A program made the translations under genes and the position numbers. 64,000 nucleotides of DNA from Bacillus sp. SB49 (lineage in GTDB: Bacteria > Bacillota > Bacilli > Bacillales > Halobacillaceae). Of this stretch, positions 59,894-64,000 are shown piece after piece. Location: NCBI RefSeq assembly GCF_000469135.2, contig NZ_CP048117.1, positions 487,001 through 551,000 on the forward strand, given 5' to 3'. The notes beneath the pieces are model-generated. The model did no database searches. It was given only the letters and a program-made list of their open reading frames with translations, and had not been told where the DNA came from. How positions within the stretch are numbered: the stretch's first letter is position 1; each line of letters starts with the position of its first letter.

Positions 59894-61699
59894 ATGAAAA
59901 GACTGCGAGAATTTATTCGGAACAATCGGTTGTTCATGAAGATGTTTTTGGTCATGGTGATCAGTATTGTCGCTGTTTCGGTCTTAATTGCCTTCAGTAC
60001 GATTCGAATGTCCAATAATTTATTCATGGAAACCTTCAGTATTACCAATACGAAAGTGTTGAATCAGATCAAGCAGGAATTCGAATCTTTCAGTAATGCA
60101 GTCGCATCTACTACCATGAATGTCCAGGATAACGGGACGATCAAGCGACTGCTGACGAGAGAGGATATGAATTCGGTAGAAGAATCGAAGTCGTACTACG
60201 GGATTACAGAACAGCTGGACCGTATTTATACAGATAGTCTGAATCAGGCTAATATGATCGTACTTGGCAACAATGGCCGTCTGTTCAATATGAAATATAA
60301 CCATTGGCCTGTCACTGCAGATGCTCTGATCAACCATCCAATTACAGAAAATCTGCAGAAGAACCCGGACGAAATTCTGTACCAATTCATTCCTGCCAGT
60401 GAAATTTCAAATGGCAGAGATATGGTCGTTGCTTCTAAAGCCTTGACGGAAAGGTCGACTGGCAATATCTATGGATATGTATATATTCCCATCCGGGAAA
60501 GGGACGTTCACGCCTTTTATGAAGGGTTTACGAGTGAAGGGAATAGTGTGCTTGTCATGAACGGCCAGGGGGAGATCGTTTCCAGTAATAGGTCTGAATG
60601 GATCGGACGCCGTACCCCGCACCTTCTTTCCGTTGCAGAAGCTTCCGATGTAAACCGTAAGGAATATAGAGATGCGGAGGCGTTCGATAAGGACTATTTA
60701 ATGATGTCAGAATCTCTGCCGGCTTTGGACATGTATGTCATTAATTTGATCGATCAGGAGGTCGTCGTCAATAACTTGATTGATACGAAGGAACTGGTGA
60801 TGATCAGCGTAGGAATCGTCATCTTGGCCGTAGGAATCGTATTCATTATATCGAGGAGGATGACCAATTCCTTGAGCAGGCTGGTCGGACAGATTTCCAA
60901 TATGTCAAAATACGATTTCCGAAAGCCGGTAGACGAAGAGGGTGGATACGAAGCCAGAAAGCTCGGCGAGGCTTTCAATTATATGTTGAACGAGCTTCAG
61001 GATCATGTGGATATTCTGCTGAAAACGCAGCGGCAGGCGAGAAAAGCGGAACTTGAGGCCCTTCAACACCAGATCAATCCCCATTTCTTATACAATACGT
61101 TGACTTCTGTTAAATTCATGGTGAAAGAAGGGAAGAAAGAAGAAGCATTCGATACGATCGATGCGCTTATTCCTTTGCTGCAGAATGCACTCGGAAACGT
61201 GGATGAAACCATTACCGTAGAGCAGGAAGCTGCGAACATCGAGCACTATATCCTTATTAATCGGATGCGTTATGGAAACAAAATTAAGGTGAATACGCTT
61301 ATTTCCCCTGACTGTCTTCATTATCATTTACCTAAGCTGGTGATCCAGCCTTTCCTGGAAAATGCTTTCTTTCATGCATTTACGGACAAAAAGGAAGGCT
61401 TCATTCAAATTCTCATTGCCCAGCGGGAGGACAAACTGGTCTGTGAAGTTGTGGATACAGGAGACGGCATGCGGATGGAAACGTTCCGAAATCAGAAGGA
61501 GAAACGAAAGTTGTTCAGCGGTATAGGGATTCGGAACGTACATGATCGAATCCAGATGTTGTTCGGAGAACATTACGGAGTAGAAATAGCCAGTGAGTGG
61601 AAAAAGGGCACGAAAGTGAAAATAGTTCTACCATTACTCGAAGGAAATCCTAAAGATATGACCATACCTATAAATAATACCAAAATAGGTCCATCGTAA
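59894..61699 (+). CDS. YesM-type sensor histidine kinase
   Basis: A 601-residue kinase with membrane helices at about residues 17-37 and 295-317 around a large extracellular dCache-like sensor domain. It continues with a HAMP linker (ISNMSKYDFRKPVDEEGGYE), a His-kinase_3-type domain (ELEALQHQINPHFLYNTLTSVKFMV, the phosphorylated His in LQHQINPHF) and an ATPase domain (KLVIQPFLENAFFHAF, CEVVDTGDGM, GIGIRNVHDRIQMLF). It phosphorylates the YesN-type partner on sensing an extracellular sugar or its binding protein. The start is the ATG at 59894, preceded by GAGGAAACC. Confidence 0.93.
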   Translation: MKRLREFIRNNRLFMKMFLVMVISIVAVSVLIAFSTIRMSNNLFMETFSITNTKVLNQIKQEFESFSNAVASTTMNVQDNGTIKRLLTREDMNSVEESKSYYGITEQLDRIYTDSLNQANMIVLGNNGRLFNMKYNHWPVTADALINHPITENLQKNPDEILYQFIPASEISNGRDMVVASKALTERSTGNIYGYVYIPIRERDVHAFYEGFTSEGNSVLVMNGQGEIVSSNRSEWIGRRTPHLLSVAEASDVNRKEYRDAEAFDKDYLMMSESLPALDMYVINLIDQEVVVNNLIDTKELVMISVGIVILAVGIVFIISRRMTNSLSRLVGQISNMSKYDFRKPVDEEGGYEARKLGEAFNYMLNELQDHVDILLKTQRQARKAELEALQHQINPHFLYNTLTSVKFMVKEGKKEEAFDTIDALIPLLQNALGNVDETITVEQEAANIEHYILINRMRYGNKIKVNTLISPDCLHYHLPKLVIQPFLENAFFHAFTDKKEGFIQILIAQREDKLVCEVVDTGDGMRMETFRNQKEKRKLFSGIGIRNVHDRIQMLFGEHYGVEIASEWKKGTKVKIVLPLLEGNPKDMTIPINNTKIGPS

Positions 61700-61734
61700 T
61701 CATAGAAACTCCAAAGATAGTTAAATAATTTTCT

Positions 61735-61760
61735 AAAGATCGTTCTAACGGTCTTTTTTT
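61735..61760 (+). terminator. intrinsic terminator after the yesM-type gene
   Basis: AAAGATCGT, loop TCTA, ACGGTCTTT (one T-G pair), then TTTTTT. Confidence 0.8.
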
Positions 61761-61787
61761 TTATCCGTTATGATAAATATAGGCGTA

Positions 61788-61803
61788 ATGATAACGCTTA
61801 CAA
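61788..61803 (+). promoter_or_regulatory. cre-like box upstream of the sugar-binding protein gene
   Basis: ATGATAACGCTTACAA matches the CcpA consensus WTGNAANCGNWNNCWW except at one fixed position (T for the first A of AA). It lies 20 bases before the coding start, in the leader or promoter region, predicting glucose repression. Confidence 0.6.
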
Positions 61804-61822
61804 ATAAAAGGGGGTTTTCGTT

Positions 61823-63118
61823 GTGAAAGGTTTTCTTTTTAAGAAAAGTTGGGTGTTCGCTTTAGCTCTGATCGCTATTTTCACACTTGCTGCTTGTTCT
61901 TCGGATGAATCGAGCGGTAGTGATGGAGGTGGGGAAGATTCCAATAAAGTCACAGCATGGGCGTGGGATCCGAAGTTCAATATAGCAGCATTGGAAATTG
62001 CTAAAGATGCCTACGAAGGCGATGCAGAAATCGAAATTATTGAAAATGCTCAAGATGATATCGTACAGAAATTGAATACAGGACTCAGTTCCGGAACAAT
62101 GAAAGGTATGCCGAACATCGTTCTGATTGAAGACCAGCGTGCTCAAAGTTTCTTGAAATCTTATCCTGATGCTTTTTATCCAATTGATGATTATATGAAT
62201 CCAGATGATTTCGCATCCTATAAGATCGCTCCGACGAGCTTGGATGGAAAGCAGTACGGACTTCCTTTTGATACAGGCGTTATGGGGCTTTACTTCCGTA
62301 CGGACTACTTGGAAGAAGCCGGTTATACGAAAGAAGATCTGACAGACATCACGTGGGATGAATTCATTGCCATCGGTAAAGACGTGAAAGAGAAAACAGG
62401 AAAAGACATGGTTTCCATGGATCCTAATGATCTTGGAATCGTCCGTGCCATGATCCAGTCTGCTGGTAAATGGTATGTCGAGGAAGATGGAGAAACATTG
62501 AACATTGAAGGTAACGAAGCACTGAAGAAAGCGTTCGAAACTTACAAGTCCATGATGGAAGCGGATATTGTGAAAGCGAATTCAGACTGGAGTCAATATG
62601 TCGCTGCCTTTAACAGTGGAGACATTGCGACAGTTCCGACTGGTAACTGGATCGGTGCAAGCATCATGGCGGAAGAATCCCAGTCCGGTAAATGGGCGGT
62701 CGCTCCAATTCCAAAACTTGATGTAGAGGGTGCCGTCAACGCATCGAACCTTGGAGGAAGCTCCTTCTATGTGTTGAACATCGATGGGAAAGAGAAAGCA
62801 GCTGAATTCCTGGGTGAAACTTTCGGAAGCAATACTGATTTCTATCAGGATCTAATTACGGAAGTAGGAGCTGTCGCTACGTACTCTCCAGCAGCAGAGG
62901 GAGAAGCTTATCAGCAGGAAAGCGAATTCTTCGGCGGACAGAAATTGGTCTCTGACTTGTCTGAATGGACAAACGAGATCCCGGCTGTCGATTACGGAAC
63001 GCACACGTACGCCATTGAAGATATCCTTGTAGCGGAAATGCAGAACTACTTGAACGGAAAAGAATTGGATGCTGTGCTCGCAGATGCTCAAGCTCAGGCA
63101 GAAGCGCAGTTGAAATAA
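61823..63118 (+). CDS. ABC transporter sugar-binding lipoprotein (CUT1)
   Basis: A 431-residue family 1 solute-binding protein. The signal peptide with lipobox LAACSSDESSG (Cys about residue 25) is followed by a Ser/Gly linker; the mature protein has VTAWAWDPKFN in the first strand, GMPNIVLIEDQRAQSFLK, the YGLPFDTGVMGLYFRTDYLEEAGY block and the AVAPIPKL-like strand. It would feed the downstream permeases. The ligand is unknown; the adjacent YesMN system suggests an oligosaccharide. The start is most likely the GTG at 61823 (GTG AAA GGT), with AAAGGGGG about ten bases upstream. It is more abundantly expressed than the permease if the stem-loops downstream work as attenuators. Confidence 0.9.
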   Translation: MKGFLFKKSWVFALALIAIFTLAACSSDESSGSDGGGEDSNKVTAWAWDPKFNIAALEIAKDAYEGDAEIEIIENAQDDIVQKLNTGLSSGTMKGMPNIVLIEDQRAQSFLKSYPDAFYPIDDYMNPDDFASYKIAPTSLDGKQYGLPFDTGVMGLYFRTDYLEEAGYTKEDLTDITWDEFIAIGKDVKEKTGKDMVSMDPNDLGIVRAMIQSAGKWYVEEDGETLNIEGNEALKKAFETYKSMMEADIVKANSDWSQYVAAFNSGDIATVPTGNWIGASIMAEESQSGKWAVAPIPKLDVEGAVNASNLGGSSFYVLNIDGKEKAAEFLGETFGSNTDFYQDLITEVGAVATYSPAAEGEAYQQESEFFGGQKLVSDLSEWTNEIPAVDYGTHTYAIEDILVAEMQNYLNGKELDAVLADAQAQAEAQLK

Positions 63119-63128
63119 TTCCGTTAGA

Positions 63129-63200
63129 AATCAGTCAGGACTGATTCACTAAAAAAGGGGTTCTTGGGAAGTGTTCATGCTTTCGAAGAATCCCTTTCTT
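63129..63200 (+). terminator. tandem stem-loops between binding-protein and permease genes
   Basis: First AATCAGTC-AG-GACTGATT (63129-63146), a tight eight-base stem. Then AAAGGGGTTCTT (63154-63165) with AAGAATCCCTTT (63186-63197), followed by CTTT. They probably attenuate read-through or protect the binding-protein mRNA end. Confidence 0.65.
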
Positions 63201-63243
63201 TACAAAAAAGTGTGGATCAGGCGGAAAGAGGAGGAAGTACAAA

Positions 63244-64000
63244 ATGAGCAATTCCATGGAAAGTACCAGTTCTACTTATGTGGAGAAAAGTAAGAAGAAC
63301 GGAACGAAACGGTGGTTTAAAAAGAATTATGTCGGTTGGTTGTTCATCATCATTGCCATTCTTGGAATCGCAGTGTTCTATTTCTATCCAATGTTACGAG
63401 CTTTGCTGCTGTCCTTCCAATCCGGTATGGGAGCCAATCTTGAATATGTAGGGCTGGATAACTATATTCGCCTCTTCAGTGATCCCACCTTCATAGCAGC
63501 TCTGACAAACACGTTCATTTATCTTCTTGTGCAAGTGCCTGTCATGATCATTCTGGCTCTGGTCTTTTCGGTCATCCTGAATGATTCGACGTTGAAATTC
63601 AAAGGATTTTTCCGGACGGCAATTTTCCTTCCGTGTGTCACTTCATTGGTCGCCTATGCAGTTATCTTTAAATACTTATTCGGTGTCGATGGTTTAATCA
63701 ACACGTTCCTGTTGGATCTTTCTCTCATTTCGGAACCGTTGAACTGGCTGGCGGATCCACTGCTTGCCAAGATCACGATCATTCTTGCCATCACATGGCG
63801 CTGGACGGGTTACAATATGATTTTCTATCTATCGGCCTTGCAGAACGTAGATAAGTCCATGTATGAGGCGGCAAAAATAGACGGTGCGTCAAGCATTCAA
63901 CGTTTCTTCTATATTACTGTCCCTATGTTAAAGCCGATCATCTTGTTCACTTCCATCATGTCTACGATCGGAACACTTCAGATCTTTGATGAAATCATGA
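63244..64000 (+). CDS. ABC sugar permease, MalF/UgpA type (cut by window edge)
   Basis: An open frame of 252 codons to the window end. It starts at the ATG at 63244 with AGGAGG nine to ten bases upstream, has a soluble N-terminus of about 35 residues, and then membrane segments beginning VGWLFIIIAILGIAVFYFYP. The EAA loop MYEAAKIDGASSIQRFFYITVPML is present; only the C-terminal end is missing. It pairs with a second permease presumably just downstream. It follows the binding protein by 125 bases with stem-loops in the gap. Confidence 0.9.
   Translation, partial: MSNSMESTSSTYVEKSKKNGTKRWFKKNYVGWLFIIIAILGIAVFYFYPMLRALLLSFQSGMGANLEYVGLDNYIRLFSDPTFIAALTNTFIYLLVQVPVMIILALVFSVILNDSTLKFKGFFRTAIFLPCVTSLVAYAVIFKYLFGVDGLINTFLLDLSLISEPLNWLADPLLAKITIILAITWRWTGYNMIFYLSALQNVDKSMYEAAKIDGASSIQRFFYITVPMLKPIILFTSIMSTIGTLQIFDEIM

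Overview
The window looks like chromosome of a Gram-positive, low-to-middle GC Bacillaceae, probably a halophilic or marine genus such as Halobacillus, Pontibacillus or Thalassobacillus. This rests on strong AGGAGG ribosome sites, frequent TTG/GTG starts, Bacillus-type families (LtaS, PadR/PadC, YusW, YjcL, YesMN, MhqR-type and cre sites) and several very acidic secreted proteins. The genus is inference. I found no rRNA, tRNA, CRISPR array, insertion sequence or phage gene, so this reads as ordinary chromosome with many small catabolic and regulatory modules.

Layout. 1-2245 (minus): a methylcitrate-cycle operon (small ORF, methylcitrate synthase, PrpD cut by the window edge) behind a cobalamin riboswitch and intrinsic terminator. 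2416-10061: single genes (NAD(P)-binding protein, AlaX-type editing protein, lipoteichoic acid synthase, AAC(3)-like acetyltransferase, YusW lipoprotein, SLC13 permease). 10100-20778: a divergent sugar locus whose gene order (GH94, GH3, binding protein, two permeases, LacI) matches the Listeria innocua 1,2-beta-oligoglucan cluster, plus an inserted esterase; two matching operators and a cre box lie in the divergent promoter region. 20813-23937: two FtsW/RodA-type genes flanking an XRE-DUF1232 regulator, with the same 17-bp operator before the first two genes. 23983-25154: PadR/PadC phenolic acid detoxification. 25223-29819: TetR, an MMPL exporter and a YhgE/Pip-like secreted partner. 30003-34635: a phosphofructokinase paralogue with a ruined active site, a DUF819 membrane protein, a P450 and class I aldolase.

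34870-44261: a complete peptide-type ABC importer followed by a DUF1028 protein, a GAF-PucR regulator and an amidohydrolase, read as one uptake-and-breakdown unit of unknown substrate. 44305-47571: a SorC-regulated operon (RpiA, Gfo/Idh oxidoreductase, VOC protein) with a large inverted-repeat operator. 47662-51996: envelope quality control (HtrA-like protease, PrsA-like foldase) followed by a two-component system. 52035-58137: an MhqR-type-controlled quinone reductase, a small two-cysteine secreted peptide, an ArsR-MFS pair, a diverged Prs paralogue, an esterase and an unrecognised 118-residue protein. 58343-64000: a YesN/YesM two-component system followed by a sugar ABC transporter that runs off the window.

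The best candidates for something new are the B12-riboswitch control of the methylcitrate operon, the FtsW-XRE/DUF1232-FtsW module, the PFK-like pseudoenzyme, and the importer-DUF1028-PucR-amidohydrolase unit.
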